NCBI RefSeq assembly: GCF_039851965.1
Contig: NZ_CP156674.1
Coordinates: 2,480,001-2,544,000 of the forward strand
Source of the DNA: Pseudalkalibacillus hwajinpoensis
GTDB taxonomy: Bacteria > Bacillota > Bacilli > Bacillales > Guptibacillaceae
Direction of reading: 5' to 3'
DNA length: 64,000 nt
Shown: positions 51,063 to 59,789 of the stretch, piece by piece
How the letters are laid out: each line of letters begins with the position of its first letter
Numbering within the stretch: the stretch's first letter is position 1
The notes under the pieces: model-generated
What the model was told of the DNA's origin: nothing
Database searches by the model: none
The model's input: the letters and a program-made list of their open reading frames with translations, nothing else
Position numbers and translations under genes: made by a program

Positions 51063-52460
51063 ATGAAAAAAGCATTCGGTATTTTGTCTTCAGCATTACT
51101 TGCAGGAAGTCTTCTTGGAGGGCCACTTGCTTCGGCATCAACCCATGATGAGCTTGTGAAGAAAGCTCAAAACATTTCATTGAACGGTTATGACGATATG
51201 GGATACTTCACCGAAGTAGAACCAAATAATAGCTTTGCTCAGGCAAATCTACTTATGACTGATGATATTGCGACTGGTAAACTGACAAACAACGATAAGG
51301 ACTTTTATAAACTGAAAGTCGAAGGCGACGAAGAGGTTTCTTTATACTTCGGAGCTGGTACAGATGAAGAAGAGCCATCACTACAGCTTCAGGTGGATAT
51401 CTATGACAGTTCGATGAAGAAACTAACGCCAGATTATGAAGACACAGAATGGGGTTACAATGCTGACTTTGAAGCATTAGCACCGGGAACCTACTATTTC
51501 GCTGTCTCAGATCTAGCAAATAAGAACAACGGCGTCAGCTACTACTTCTCAGCATTCGCATACTCGGATGACCCGGTCGTTACCCGTATCGCTGGGGAAG
51601 ATCGCTATGAAACAGCAGTCGAAATTGCGAAAGCAGGCTTTGAAGAAGGATATACACCACATGTGGTACTAGCAACTGGGGCGAATTTCCCTGATGCCCT
51701 TGCAGGCGCACCATTTGCCTACCAGATGGGTGCACCAATCCTATTAACGAATACTAAATCCATTCCTGATTCTGTAAAAGAAGCATTCAACTACTTCGGT
51801 GTTGAACACGTTACGATTCTAGGTGGCCCAACAGCTGTAACAAAAGACGTAGAAAATGCTCTTAAGAAAATGAATATTACCTTCGATCGTATCGCAGGGA
51901 AGGATCGTTATGAAACGGCTTCATTAATCGCAAGCGAGTTGGATCCTTCCTTCAGTGATACAGCATTTGTTACGTACGGAGGAAACTTCCCTGATGCACT
52001 ATCTGTAGCTTCCATTGCGGCTACTCAGGGCAGCCCAATTCTTTTAACCAAAACAAAGGAAGTTCCAGCTGCAACAGCTAAAGCATTAAAGAATTACAAC
52101 GATACGTACGTTATCGGTGGAACAAAGGTTGTTAGCAAAGAGGTGTTCACCAAACTTCCAAACGCAAAGCGAATTGCAGGAAGTGACCGCTATGACACAT
52201 CTGTTCAAGTTGTGAAACAGCTGGATATGCCGGTTGACTTCGTAAACCTTGCAACTGGATTGAACTATGCAGACGCTCTAACGGGATCCGTACTTGCAGC
52301 GAACATGTACGAGCCGGTTCTATTAACAAAGAAAACTGAGCTTCCAGAACCAGTAAGAAATCTATTCATCGACAAAGAAACATTCTACTTCACCATCTTC
52401 GGCGGACCGAATGCAGTTAGCGAAGATGTAGAAGATGAGATCTGGTCGTTGTTTGAATAA
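51063..52460 (+). CDS. Secreted PPC-domain protein with three cell-wall-binding repeat 2 domains
   Basis: 465 aa from ATG 51063 (AGGGG ~11 bases upstream); ATG 51042 has no ribosome-binding site. Signal peptide ~1-26 (LSSALLAGSLLGGPLASAS). A bacterial pre-peptidase C-terminal (PPC) beta-sandwich covers ~45-170 (EVEPNNSFAQANLL, LAPGTYYFAVSDLAN). Three CW_binding_2 repeats follow (GEDRYETAVEIAK, GKDRYETASLIA, GSDRYDTSVQVV, each with a PDAL motif). No catalytic domain is visible, so it is probably a structural or adhesive surface protein. Confidence 0.88.
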   Translation: MKKAFGILSSALLAGSLLGGPLASASTHDELVKKAQNISLNGYDDMGYFTEVEPNNSFAQANLLMTDDIATGKLTNNDKDFYKLKVEGDEEVSLYFGAGTDEEEPSLQLQVDIYDSSMKKLTPDYEDTEWGYNADFEALAPGTYYFAVSDLANKNNGVSYYFSAFAYSDDPVVTRIAGEDRYETAVEIAKAGFEEGYTPHVVLATGANFPDALAGAPFAYQMGAPILLTNTKSIPDSVKEAFNYFGVEHVTILGGPTAVTKDVENALKKMNITFDRIAGKDRYETASLIASELDPSFSDTAFVTYGGNFPDALSVASIAATQGSPILLTKTKEVPAATAKALKNYNDTYVIGGTKVVSKEVFTKLPNAKRIAGSDRYDTSVQVVKQLDMPVDFVNLATGLNYADALTGSVLAANMYEPVLLTKKTELPEPVRNLFIDKETFYFTIFGGPNAVSEDVEDEIWSLFE

Positions 52461-52475
52461 TTGAATGAAGAGATC

Positions 52476-52511
52476 AAAGAGGGGGTCAGACACGTGTCTG
52501 ACCCCCTTTTT
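52476..52511. repeat. Palindromic repeat copy 16, acting as terminator
   Basis: AAAGAGGGGGTCAGACAC paired with GTGTCTGACCCCCTTTTT (ACGT centre, one G-T wobble), running straight into a T-rich tract. It has every feature of an intrinsic terminator for the CWB2 gene 16 bases upstream. Confidence 0.93.
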
Positions 52512-52608
52512 TTATTTTTTTTCAATTTATTTACAATTACTATCTATACGACTCTCTATATAGGTGATATAATTCTTAGATAGTTTACCAGAAAACGGAG
52601 GCTTTACA

Positions 52609-52776
52609 ATGAACAGAGAAGACCAACAGAATTCAATGTGGTTAGAGTTACAAGAATTTGTAAAACAGGTCGAAAGTGAAAACAAGCAATCTGGTGCAGC
52701 CAAACCTTACATTGACCAAATAAGAAAGATCTTATCAAAGAACACACAGAGCCACGGATCATTAAAAACAGAGTGA
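52609..52776 (+). CDS. Small acidic protein, paralogue of the one at 53517
   Basis: 55 aa; CGGAGG 8 bases before ATG. MWLELQEFVKQVESENKQSG then AAKPYIDQIRKIL. A near-copy of this pattern (W-x-E-L-x-x-F-V-K-x-V-E, then G-x-A-K-P-Y-I-D-Q-I-x-x-I-L) is encoded 0.9 kb downstream. Conservation between the two shows both are real genes. No known family recognised; soluble, helical, without membrane segment. Confidence 0.75.
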   Translation: MNREDQQNSMWLELQEFVKQVESENKQSGAAKPYIDQIRKILSKNTQSHGSLKTE

Positions 52777-52895
52777 TTTCACTCGTATTTCAAGAATAAA
52801 ACACAAAAAATCAAAAAAGTTCCTGAATTCGCTTCCATCTTATAACTTCTATGTATATAATTATTTTGGTATTATTTTACTATAGGGGAAATTAG

Positions 52896-53024
52896 ATGAA
52901 GGGGAGTTGGCTAACACCAGAAGAGATTGCCTGGAGAAAAAATAGAAATAAGACTATTGGTTATGCACTACTACCTGTCTTTGCAATCATGGTAGGCGTA
53001 GTCATTAGTCTTATCGCAAATTAA
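52896..53024 (+). CDS. Small single-span membrane protein
   Basis: 42 aa. WLTPEEIAWRKNRNKTIGYA then the hydrophobic segment LLPVFAIMVGVVISLIA to the end. GGGG 6 bases before ATG. A terminator follows at 53022-53055. Family unknown. Confidence 0.55.
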   Translation: MKGSWLTPEEIAWRKNRNKTIGYALLPVFAIMVGVVISLIAN

Positions 53025-53055
53025 AGACCCATCTCATAACAGATAGGTCTTTTCA
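53022..53055 (+). terminator. Terminator after the small membrane protein
   Basis: AAAGACC-ATCT, short loop, AGAT-AGGTCTTTT, containing the TAA stop at its start. Confidence 0.75.
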
Positions 53056-53086
53056 TCATTCTTTTATTTATACCGCGAACGAATCT

Positions 53087-53206
53087 TTACCCCATCACAC
53101 TCATGACCATCTTCGCCCAACCAAACACAGCGATCCAGAGAGGAATACTTAATGAAACGGCCCACATAAAACCTTTCGCAAAGTTGCCATCTTCTTCATA
53201 GTACAT
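53087..53206 (-). CDS. Small hydrophobic protein
   Basis: 39 aa on the minus strand: MYYEEDGNFAKGFMWAVSLS then IPLWIAVFGWAKMVMSVMG. GGAGATGGGG just before ATG. One probable membrane helix. It faces the plus-strand membrane protein gene. Not recognised. Confidence 0.5.
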   Translation of the reverse strand: MYYEEDGNFAKGFMWAVSLSIPLWIAVFGWAKMVMSVMG

Positions 53207-53516
53207 GTCCCCATCTCCTTCAAACGAGTTTACAATCAGTTGAATCGGATTGCCTTACATTTATTATATATGAAAGCGCTTACTGATAGTGTCGTTTCTT
53301 GAAATAGTAGTACCTTTTCCGTTGTTAGAAATTGTCTAGTTATTTCTTTTTTACCCGAATAAAGCAGTTATTATTCACACATATAAGTATCGCCACGCAT
53401 CGAAACGAGTTGACCGTCATATCCACTAGTGAATTAACGAATTTTTTAAACATACAAGATTAACTTGAGTGATAAAGGGTAAAGTGATGAAAATGCTATA
53501 AAGGATGGTTGAAGAA
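53207..53516. other. Intergenic region
   Basis: Upstream regions of the divergent small genes at 53206 and 53517. AT-rich; no gene, repeat or clear promoter pair seen. Confidence 0.5.
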
Positions 53517-53681
53517 ATGGAAAATAAACAAAACGATCATATGCTATGGGGAGAACTTGAACAATTCGTCAAAAGAGTTGAAGAAGACCGAGAACCAACT
53601 GGAAAGGCGAAACCCTACATAGATCAGATCAAAAGTATTCTATTAAACCACAATAATGCAAACTCAACCGGAGTCGAATAA
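53517..53681 (+). CDS. Small acidic protein, paralogue of the one at 52609
   Basis: 54 aa; AAGGATGG 8 bases upstream of ATG. MLWGELEQFVKRVEEDREPT then GKAKPYIDQIKSILL, aligning over ~40 residues with the 52609 product. The stop is followed at once by a terminator hairpin. Function unknown. Confidence 0.75.
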   Translation: MENKQNDHMLWGELEQFVKRVEEDREPTGKAKPYIDQIKSILLNHNNANSTGVE

Positions 53682-53714
53682 AAGAGCCATGCTCAATTTC
53701 TGAGCATGGCTTTC
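53682..53714. terminator. Bidirectional terminator
   Basis: AGCCATGCTCA, ATTTC, TGAGCATGGCT with A-rich and T-rich sides. Serves the small gene at 53517 and the convergent LCP gene. Confidence 0.85.
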
Positions 53715-53718
53715 TGTC

Positions 53719-54624
53719 TTAACTAATTTCTAAATGGTTTTTCAATTTCTGTGTGATACTTTGCTTCTCTTCATCCGAAACAATGTAATACCAGAGACTA
53801 TCAATCATTTCCCCATGACCTTGAATCTCAAATGTGGTCATGTTTGTACGAGCTCTACGGTAATTTTTGAAAATATCATTCATTTCTTCAAATGTCATAT
53901 TCGTCTTCACATTACTACCAACTGCATCAAGTAGACTACCAACTTTGTTGATGCTACCAACGCTCGCGCCTTCATCAATGATTGCCTTAATGATTTCTCG
54001 CTGTCGGTCGTTACGACCAAGGTCACCCTTAGGATCATCATAACGCATTCTTGAGAAAGCTAGAGCTTCTTGAGCGTTTAACTCGAGTTGACCCTCAGGA
54101 AACGAATACCCTTCGTAGTCAAAAGCAAATGGGTTATCAACTGTAACACCGTTTAACGCAGACACTACATCCTGGAAGGCTTCCATGTTCACTTTGAAAT
54201 AATAGTCAATCGGCACATCGAGGAAATTCTCGACCGTATCCATCGTCATTTCGACACCGCCATAGGCATAGGCATGGTTCATTTTCTCGACCGTTCCATG
54301 GCCGATAATTTCTGTTCGGATGTCTCTTGGAATATTAAACATATACATCGATTCATCCTGCGGATTTAGCGTCATCATAATCATCGTATCTGAACGTCCC
54401 TGGTCATTCTCTCGCTCATCAACGCCCATTAAGAGAATAGAAATCGGTTCTTTTTTCTCAGTGTTTACTTCTTTCACTCGCTTCTCAGACGAATCCCTGT
54501 TAATAGGCTCGTGCATGTCAGTCGCTGTATCCTTCACCGAATCATATAAATAGTACGCATACCCACCACCGGCAAGAAGAACAACCCCAGCAATCACACC
54601 TAAAATAAGTAAGAATTTTTTCAT
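53719..54624 (-). CDS. LytR-CpsA-Psr (LCP) family glycopolymer transferase
   Basis: 301 aa; N-terminal membrane anchor (LLILGVIAGVVLLAGGGYAY), then the LCP domain: ISILLMGVDERENDQGRSDT, MYMFNIPRDIRTEI, EKMNHAYAYGGVEMTMDTVE, LNAQEALAFSRMRYDDPKGD with the conserved Arg residues, and LGRNDRQREIIKAI. LCP enzymes attach teichoic acids or capsule to peptidoglycan outside the membrane. Adjacent to the polysaccharide control module, with which it likely cooperates. Confidence 0.93.
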   Translation of the reverse strand: MKKFLLILGVIAGVVLLAGGGYAYYLYDSVKDTATDMHEPINRDSSEKRVKEVNTEKKEPISILLMGVDERENDQGRSDTMIMMTLNPQDESMYMFNIPRDIRTEIIGHGTVEKMNHAYAYGGVEMTMDTVENFLDVPIDYYFKVNMEAFQDVVSALNGVTVDNPFAFDYEGYSFPEGQLELNAQEALAFSRMRYDDPKGDLGRNDRQREIIKAIIDEGASVGSINKVGSLLDAVGSNVKTNMTFEEMNDIFKNYRRARTNMTTFEIQGHGEMIDSLWYYIVSDEEKQSITQKLKNHLEIS

Positions 54625-54883
54625 TCACACATTCCATCTTTCCATAGAGGTATTGACTTGCTTGTAATCTATTGAAATCTTAACTTTAATTATAAATCGA
54701 ATAATTCAGTAAAGTAAATACATTCCAGAAGAGTAGTTTTGGAGTTTCTACTATAATAAGAGTATAGTAAAGGATTCACCTGTATATGACGATATAAAAT
54801 GTAAAGAAGTTACAATGTAAAGGGAAGAATATGCTAATCTAGAAGAATACTGATTTTAGAGGCATTGGAAAGGAGAGCAAATC
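54625..54883. other. Divergent regulatory region between LCP gene and ywqE
   Basis: Two small palindromes: ACTATA-7-TATAGT (54750-54768) and TGTAA-5-TTACA (54800-54814), the second ~70 bases before the ywqE start. They may be operators; no regulator gene is nearby. No RNA structure recognised. Confidence 0.35.
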
Positions 54884-55651
54884 ATGATTGATATACATTC
54901 ACATATTCTGCCTGGCATCGATGATGGCGCTAGAACAATTGATGATAGTCTAGCGATGGCGAGACAGGCATATGAGCAGGGCATTACGAAAATAGTAGCT
55001 ACCCCTCACCATAAAAATGGGACCTTTAATAATGAGAAGAATACCATTCTTCAAGAAGTTAACTTACTGAACAAAGAATTGCAGCTTGAAGGAATCGATC
55101 TTGAGATTCTTCCCGGTCAAGAGAACCGGATTTACGGAGAGCTTGTAGATGATTTAGAAGGTAGTGAGTTATTAACGGTAAATGAGAGCGGCGTCTACAT
55201 GTTAATTGAATTCCCATCGAGTCACTTACCGCGTTACGCAAATAAGCTATTGTTTGATCTTCAGGTTAAAGGAATTATCCCAATCATCGTACATCCTGAG
55301 AGAAATAGAGAAATTATGGAGAATCCAGACCGACTTTATCAATTAGTAAAAGAAGGTGCGTTAAGTCAGCTAACGGGCACGAGTGTGACCGGTAAGATGG
55401 GTAAGAAAATCCAGAAATTTTCTTTTGATTTAATTCAGAGCAACCTTACTCATTTCATCGCATCAGATGCCCACAATACGAAAAACAGACCGTTTGACCT
55501 ATTAGAAGCGCTTGAAACCGTTGAAAAAGAATTTGGTGTTTCAACAAGGTACATGCTTCAAGAAAACGCTGAGGATGTCATTGCGGGGAAAATGGTAAAC
55601 AAGGAAATTCCACAACAAGTGCGCAGGAAGAAAATACTGGGCTTGTTTTAA
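54884..55651 (+). CDS. ywqE: PHP-type protein-tyrosine phosphatase (YwqE/CpsB family)
   Basis: 255 aa. Metal-binding motifs MIDIHSHILPGIDDGA, KIVATPHHKNG, EILPGQENRIYGELVDDL, IPIIVHPERNREIM and HFIASDAHNTKNRPFD. It dephosphorylates the tyrosine-rich tail of the YwqD kinase and so controls polysaccharide synthesis. It is followed by its own terminator, so it is transcribed apart from ywqC-ywqD. Confidence 0.93.
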   Translation: MIDIHSHILPGIDDGARTIDDSLAMARQAYEQGITKIVATPHHKNGTFNNEKNTILQEVNLLNKELQLEGIDLEILPGQENRIYGELVDDLEGSELLTVNESGVYMLIEFPSSHLPRYANKLLFDLQVKGIIPIIVHPERNREIMENPDRLYQLVKEGALSQLTGTSVTGKMGKKIQKFSFDLIQSNLTHFIASDAHNTKNRPFDLLEALETVEKEFGVSTRYMLQENAEDVIAGKMVNKEIPQQVRRKKILGLF

Positions 55652-55659
55652 AACAATGA

Positions 55660-55693
55660 GAAAGAGGTCCTTATTTTAACAGGGACCTCTTTA
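55660..55693 (+). terminator. Terminator after ywqE
   Basis: AAAGAGGTCC, loop, GGGACCTCTTT with flanking A/T pairs. Confidence 0.8.
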
Positions 55694-55923
55694 CAAAGAG
55701 TTAACATGAAATTTCTCGTCAAATATTGCAGTAAATTCTGGAATGAAAGCTCTTTCTTCTACACAATTCGACAAGAAAAGGTGGTATTTTCGTACCACGA
55801 CAAATTTCGTGTGGGTACTTTTGAGAAAAAAGGCTAAATTTTACTTATTTTATGTGTTATAGTGGAAACTGTGTTTGAATTAGTTACGAATTAAAAATAA
55901 TTTCGATTGTTTTGGAGGCATCT

Positions 55924-56667
55924 ATGGAAGAAACTATTAGCTTAAAGGAAATTTTTGCAGTTCTTAAAAAACGTCTATCTCTTATTCTATTAATTACGCT
56001 TCTTGCAACTGCAACGAGCGGTATTGTCTCATATTTCCTGCTTACCCCAATTTATCAAACTTCAACCCAAATTCTAGTAAATCAAAAAGCAGACACGGAA
56101 AACGGTTTTGATTATAACCAGGTGAAAACTAATGTCGAACTCATCAATACATATAATGTCATCATAAAAAGCCCCACTATTCTAGATCAGGTAGTGGAAG
56201 GTTTGAATCTCGATATGTCTACTGGTGACTTAAATGAAAAGATCACTGTGAGCAATGCACAAAACTCTCAGGTTGTTTCGATTGAAGTAAAAGAGCCAGA
56301 TCCAGCCCAGGCAGTGAAGATTGCAAATACCACGGCAGAGGTTTTTGAAAAGGAAATCAGCAACATCATGAATGTGGATAACGTTAGTGTGCTTTCTGAA
56401 GCGAATTTTGAAGGAACGCCAAGCCCAGTAAATCCAAAGCCAGTATTAAATATGGCGATTGCGCTTGTGGTCGGTTTGATGGTCGGTGTCGGTCTTGCCT
56501 TCCTATTAGAATACCTTGATAACACAATTAAAGATGAAAATGATATTGAGAAGTTACTTGGATTGCCAGTACTAGGTACAATTGCAGTTATTGAAGATAA
56601 AGAAGTTGGCTCATCAAAAGGAAAACATGCAAAAAAGTCAGTAAGGGGTGAAACGGTTGAGTCGTAA
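55924..56667 (+). CDS. ywqC: Wzz-domain polysaccharide co-polymerase / kinase activator (YwqC/CpsC family)
   Basis: 247 aa from ATG 55924 (TTGGAGG 5-6 bases upstream). Two membrane helices, near the N-terminus (LILLITLLATATSGIVSYFL) and C-terminus (LNMAIALVVGLMVGVGLAFL), flank a Wzz extracellular domain; a Pro-rich PSPVNPKPVLN motif precedes the second helix. It activates YwqD and sets chain length. Hairpin GTGGTA/TACCAC lies at 55782-55799 upstream. Confidence 0.92.
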   Translation: MEETISLKEIFAVLKKRLSLILLITLLATATSGIVSYFLLTPIYQTSTQILVNQKADTENGFDYNQVKTNVELINTYNVIIKSPTILDQVVEGLNLDMSTGDLNEKITVSNAQNSQVVSIEVKEPDPAQAVKIANTTAEVFEKEISNIMNVDNVSVLSEANFEGTPSPVNPKPVLNMAIALVVGLMVGVGLAFLLEYLDNTIKDENDIEKLLGLPVLGTIAVIEDKEVGSSKGKHAKKSVRGETVES

Positions 56668-57358
56668 AAATCGAAAATCCATTCATGTTGATAAAGAAAG
56701 AAGTTTATTAACACACCAGAATCCGAAATCACCAATTGCTGAGCAATACCGGACGATTCGAACCAACATTCAATTTGCATCAGTTGAAGAAGAGATCCGT
56801 ACGATTATGGTTACTTCTTCTGGACCGATGGAGGGGAAGTCAACAACGATTGCGAACCTGGGCGTTGTAATGGCGCAACAGGGGAAAAGCGTTTTGATTG
56901 TGGATGCTGACTTAAGAAAGCCGACGGTTCACTATACATTCCGAACTATGAATACGAGAGGAATTACTAACGTTCTTACACGTCAGGCAGAATTAGTTGA
57001 TGTGACACAAGAAACAGAAGTGCCAAATCTTAACGTATTAACTAGTGGTCCTATTCCGCCAAATCCTTCAGAGCTTCTTGGTTCAAAAGGGATGGATAGT
57101 CTCATCGAAGAAGCATTGGTGCATTATGATGTTGTCCTTTTTGACTGTCCTCCTATTCTTGCGGTGGCTGATTCGCAGATTGTTGCGAATAAGGTGCAGG
57201 GGACTGTGCTTGTAGTTAGTAGTGGGACGACGGATAAGGAAGCTGCGGTTAAGGCGAAAGAACGGTTGGAGAGTGTGAATAGTAAGTTGCTTGGGGTTGT
57301 GTTGAATAGGAAGAAGATGAAGGATGGTAGTTACTACTATTATTACGCTCAAAAGTAA
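56657..57358 (+). CDS. ywqD: Bacterial tyrosine kinase (YwqD/CpsD family)
   Basis: 233 aa from TTG 56657 (AAGGGG 8 bases upstream); GTG 56648 is also possible. It overlaps ywqC by ~11 bases. Walker A SSGPMEGKSTTIANLG, Walker A' LIVDADLRKPTVH, Walker B LFDCPPILAVAD, and the C-terminal tyrosine cluster YYYYYAQK, the autophosphorylation site. Works with ywqC and the ywqE phosphatase. Confidence 0.94.
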   Translation: MSRKNRKSIHVDKERSLLTHQNPKSPIAEQYRTIRTNIQFASVEEEIRTIMVTSSGPMEGKSTTIANLGVVMAQQGKSVLIVDADLRKPTVHYTFRTMNTRGITNVLTRQAELVDVTQETEVPNLNVLTSGPIPPNPSELLGSKGMDSLIEEALVHYDVVLFDCPPILAVADSQIVANKVQGTVLVVSSGTTDKEAAVKAKERLESVNSKLLGVVLNRKKMKDGSYYYYYAQK

Positions 57359-57740
57359 TTATAAATGGTGATTTTTATTTATGGATGTTAACAAACACTA
57401 ATGCTTACTTGTCGCATAGATAGGGAGCTGATAAGTTGAAGTTTTCTGAGCAGTTAGCTATGTCAATTCGGTATATAAAACAGGATGCATCTGACCAAAA
57501 ACTACTTGAAAGTCAAAGGTACTTAATTATTCTTTAGAGGAACGTATTAAAATCGCTAAATTCGAATTAACGAGCGAGTGAATAACCTCCATCAGCTGAC
57601 TTATTACACAGTTTTGGTTTTCAAAGTTGTCAACTAATATATTAATCCTCTCTTTATATTTACTACTAATTAGTTAAAAAATGAGGTACTAAATTTAGAG
57701 TCGGGAAAAAATCTGGTGATTATTTAAAGGAGTGAGTTGA
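57359..57740. other. Intergenic region with a possible broken small gene
   Basis: TTG 57436 opens a 33-codon frame (FSEQLAMSIRYIKQDASDQ) ending at TAG 57535. A frame change near 57515 would carry it on as LNYSLEERIKIAKFELTSE to TGA 57579, giving a ~47-residue helical protein. This may be a decayed small gene. The rest is AT-rich with no other gene seen. Confidence 0.3.
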
Positions 57741-58409
57741 GTGTTTATAAATAGGGATCGAAATGATCTACATGAAGAATTTGCAGTAGCAATTGATGAA
57801 GCGCTAGTTCAAAAGTATTCATATCCAAGATCTGTTTATCCATTAGTTAAACGTCTCATGGATATCATCTTGTCTTTAATTGGGCTAGTCCTTGTAGCTC
57901 CTATATTATTATGTTTCTGTGTAGCTATTAAACTTGAGACACCTGGTCCAGCATTTTATTCACAAGAGCGTGTTGGGCGTAATGGGAAGTATTTCAAAAT
58001 TATTAAATTACGATCAATGGGTCTAGATGCAGAGATAAAAGGCGCTCAATGGGCAATTAAAGATGATCCCCGTGTCACGAAAATAGGTGCCTTCATTCGT
58101 AAAACAAGAATCGATGAAATACCGCAACTATTAAACGTTTTGCAAGGTGATATGAGTATGCTCGGACCACGCCCTGAGCGTCCTATGTTTACTGCGCAGT
58201 TTAATGAGGAAATTCCTCATTTTGTTAAACGTTTAGCAGTAAAACCTGGGGTTACAGGTTGGGCTCAAGTGAATGGTGGGTATGACATTGACGCAAAAGA
58301 AAAGTTGAAGCTTGATCTCTATTACATAGAAAACAGATCTCTTAAAATAGATTTTAAAATAATTGTAAAAACAGTTAAAATTGTGTTCACTGGTGAAGGT
58401 GCAAGGTAA
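57741..58409 (+). CDS. Undecaprenyl-phosphate sugar phosphotransferase (initiating transferase)
   Basis: 222 aa from GTG 57741 (AAGGAG ~9 bases upstream). One membrane helix (LMDIILSLIGLVLVAPILLC), then the bacterial sugar transferase domain: GPAFYSQERVGRNGKYFKII, KLRSMGLDAE, RKTRIDEIPQLLNVLQGDMS, LGPRPERP and KPGVTGWAQVNGG. It starts repeat-unit synthesis by loading the first sugar phosphate on the lipid carrier. It lacks the extra N-terminal helices of WbaP. Confidence 0.93.
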   Translation: MFINRDRNDLHEEFAVAIDEALVQKYSYPRSVYPLVKRLMDIILSLIGLVLVAPILLCFCVAIKLETPGPAFYSQERVGRNGKYFKIIKLRSMGLDAEIKGAQWAIKDDPRVTKIGAFIRKTRIDEIPQLLNVLQGDMSMLGPRPERPMFTAQFNEEIPHFVKRLAVKPGVTGWAQVNGGYDIDAKEKLKLDLYYIENRSLKIDFKIIVKTVKIVFTGEGAR

Positions 58410-58854
58410 TATAACGGAGTTTTAAATTTCAAAAGTTGATAATAACTAATACGATAATTTTATTGCGAATAACTTGAAGTTTTGGTAGCAAATTAAATGA
58501 ACTAAAAATGGTTTTCATCTTGTTAATAGGCCTTTTGAGAACAAGTTTTTCTTGAGTTCCTCATTCTTGGTCATAAGTAGGAGTTTTATTATGTACAATC
58601 AGAAAACAAGTTTATTTTCGCAACAATTTTTAATACAATTTCAGCTATTTTATTTATTAAAGCAATAATAAGGTTATAATTTATAGTTTAACCAGAATAT
58701 TGAATCGGAAATGAAGCTTAGTTTGCTTTACAAAGGGAAATGTAAATTCTGTATTATGAGTAATAGAACGATATGTAATTATACCTAATCTATTATAATG
58801 TTAATTGTGCCTGAGAGGTATGTAAGGTTATGAGTTTAAGGAGATAAAGTTAAA
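58410..58854. other. AT-rich intergenic region
   Basis: 445 bases without a gene. A weak hairpin CTTGTT/AACAAG followed by TTTTTCTT (58517-58555) may terminate the transferase transcript. Base composition falls sharply here and stays low to the right edge. Confidence 0.5.
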
Positions 58855-59784
58855 ATGAATGTATCAGACAATCGAGTCAGCGTCATAATTCCAACATATA
58901 AACGTGAGGTCAAATACCTTTCAAGAGCTATTGATTCAATAAAAAAGCAGACATATATAGATACAGAAGTAGTAGTTGTAGATGATAACTCTCCCAATTC
59001 AAGTTACAGAAAAGAAGTAATGCTATTTATGCAACAGTACAAAAATGATTCAAAAGTTATTTTTGTAGTGAACGCAGAAAATTTGGGAGGCTCATTAGCA
59101 AGGAATAATGGTATAAATGCAGCGACGGGACAATATATAACATTTCTGGATGATGATGATGAGTATTTACCAAAAAAAATAGAAAAACAATTAAAATTTA
59201 TGATTGACAATGAATGTGACATGTCATTTACAGATTTAAAGTTGGTTAACGAAAAAAAAGTGGTTATTGATTACAGAGAATACACTAATTTAAAACACTT
59301 TGACAACCAAAACTTATTAAAATTCCATATATTGAGACATCTTACAGGTACTCCTACTTTTATGTACAAAGTTGGAAAGCTAAAGGAAATTGGAGGTTTT
59401 GAAGACGCAAAGGTTGGACAAGAGTTTTATTTAATGCTTAAATCTATAGAAGCGAATTTGAAAATTCGATATTTAAATCAATGTGATGTAATTGCGTATA
59501 GACATAACAATGGTGGTATCTCTTATGGAATAAATAAGATAATTGGAGAAAAAACACTATATAAGTTTAAACAGAATTATTTTTATTTATTTAATAAACG
59601 TGAATTAAAGTTCCTTCGATTTAGGCATAACGCAGTTATGCTAATTGCTACCAAACGAAATAAAAATTACTTTTATTCTTTATTATACGCTTGGAGAATG
59701 ATTGTTTCTTCACCAGTAGATTTTATTATTGAGATAAGAGAATTCACAAGAAAAATTTTAGTGAATCGGAAGATAGGAGAATGA
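58855..59784 (+). CDS. Family 2 glycosyltransferase
   Basis: 309 aa, ATG after TAAGGAG. GT-A fold: VSVIIPTYKREVKYLSRAID, VVVVDDNSPNSSYRK, LGGSLARNNGINAATGQYIT and the FLDDDDEYLPKKIE metal-binding region. Adds a sugar to the lipid-linked polysaccharide repeat; specificity unknown. Confidence 0.92.
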   Translation: MNVSDNRVSVIIPTYKREVKYLSRAIDSIKKQTYIDTEVVVVDDNSPNSSYRKEVMLFMQQYKNDSKVIFVVNAENLGGSLARNNGINAATGQYITFLDDDDEYLPKKIEKQLKFMIDNECDMSFTDLKLVNEKKVVIDYREYTNLKHFDNQNLLKFHILRHLTGTPTFMYKVGKLKEIGGFEDAKVGQEFYLMLKSIEANLKIRYLNQCDVIAYRHNNGGISYGINKIIGEKTLYKFKQNYFYLFNKRELKFLRFRHNAVMLIATKRNKNYFYSLLYAWRMIVSSPVDFIIEIREFTRKILVNRKIGE

Positions 59785-59789
59785 AATTT

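Noticed and set aside
653..52511. GGGGTCAGAC repeats as a CRISPR array
   Set aside because: The copies are kilobases apart in both orientations, without regular spacers, and no cas genes are present.
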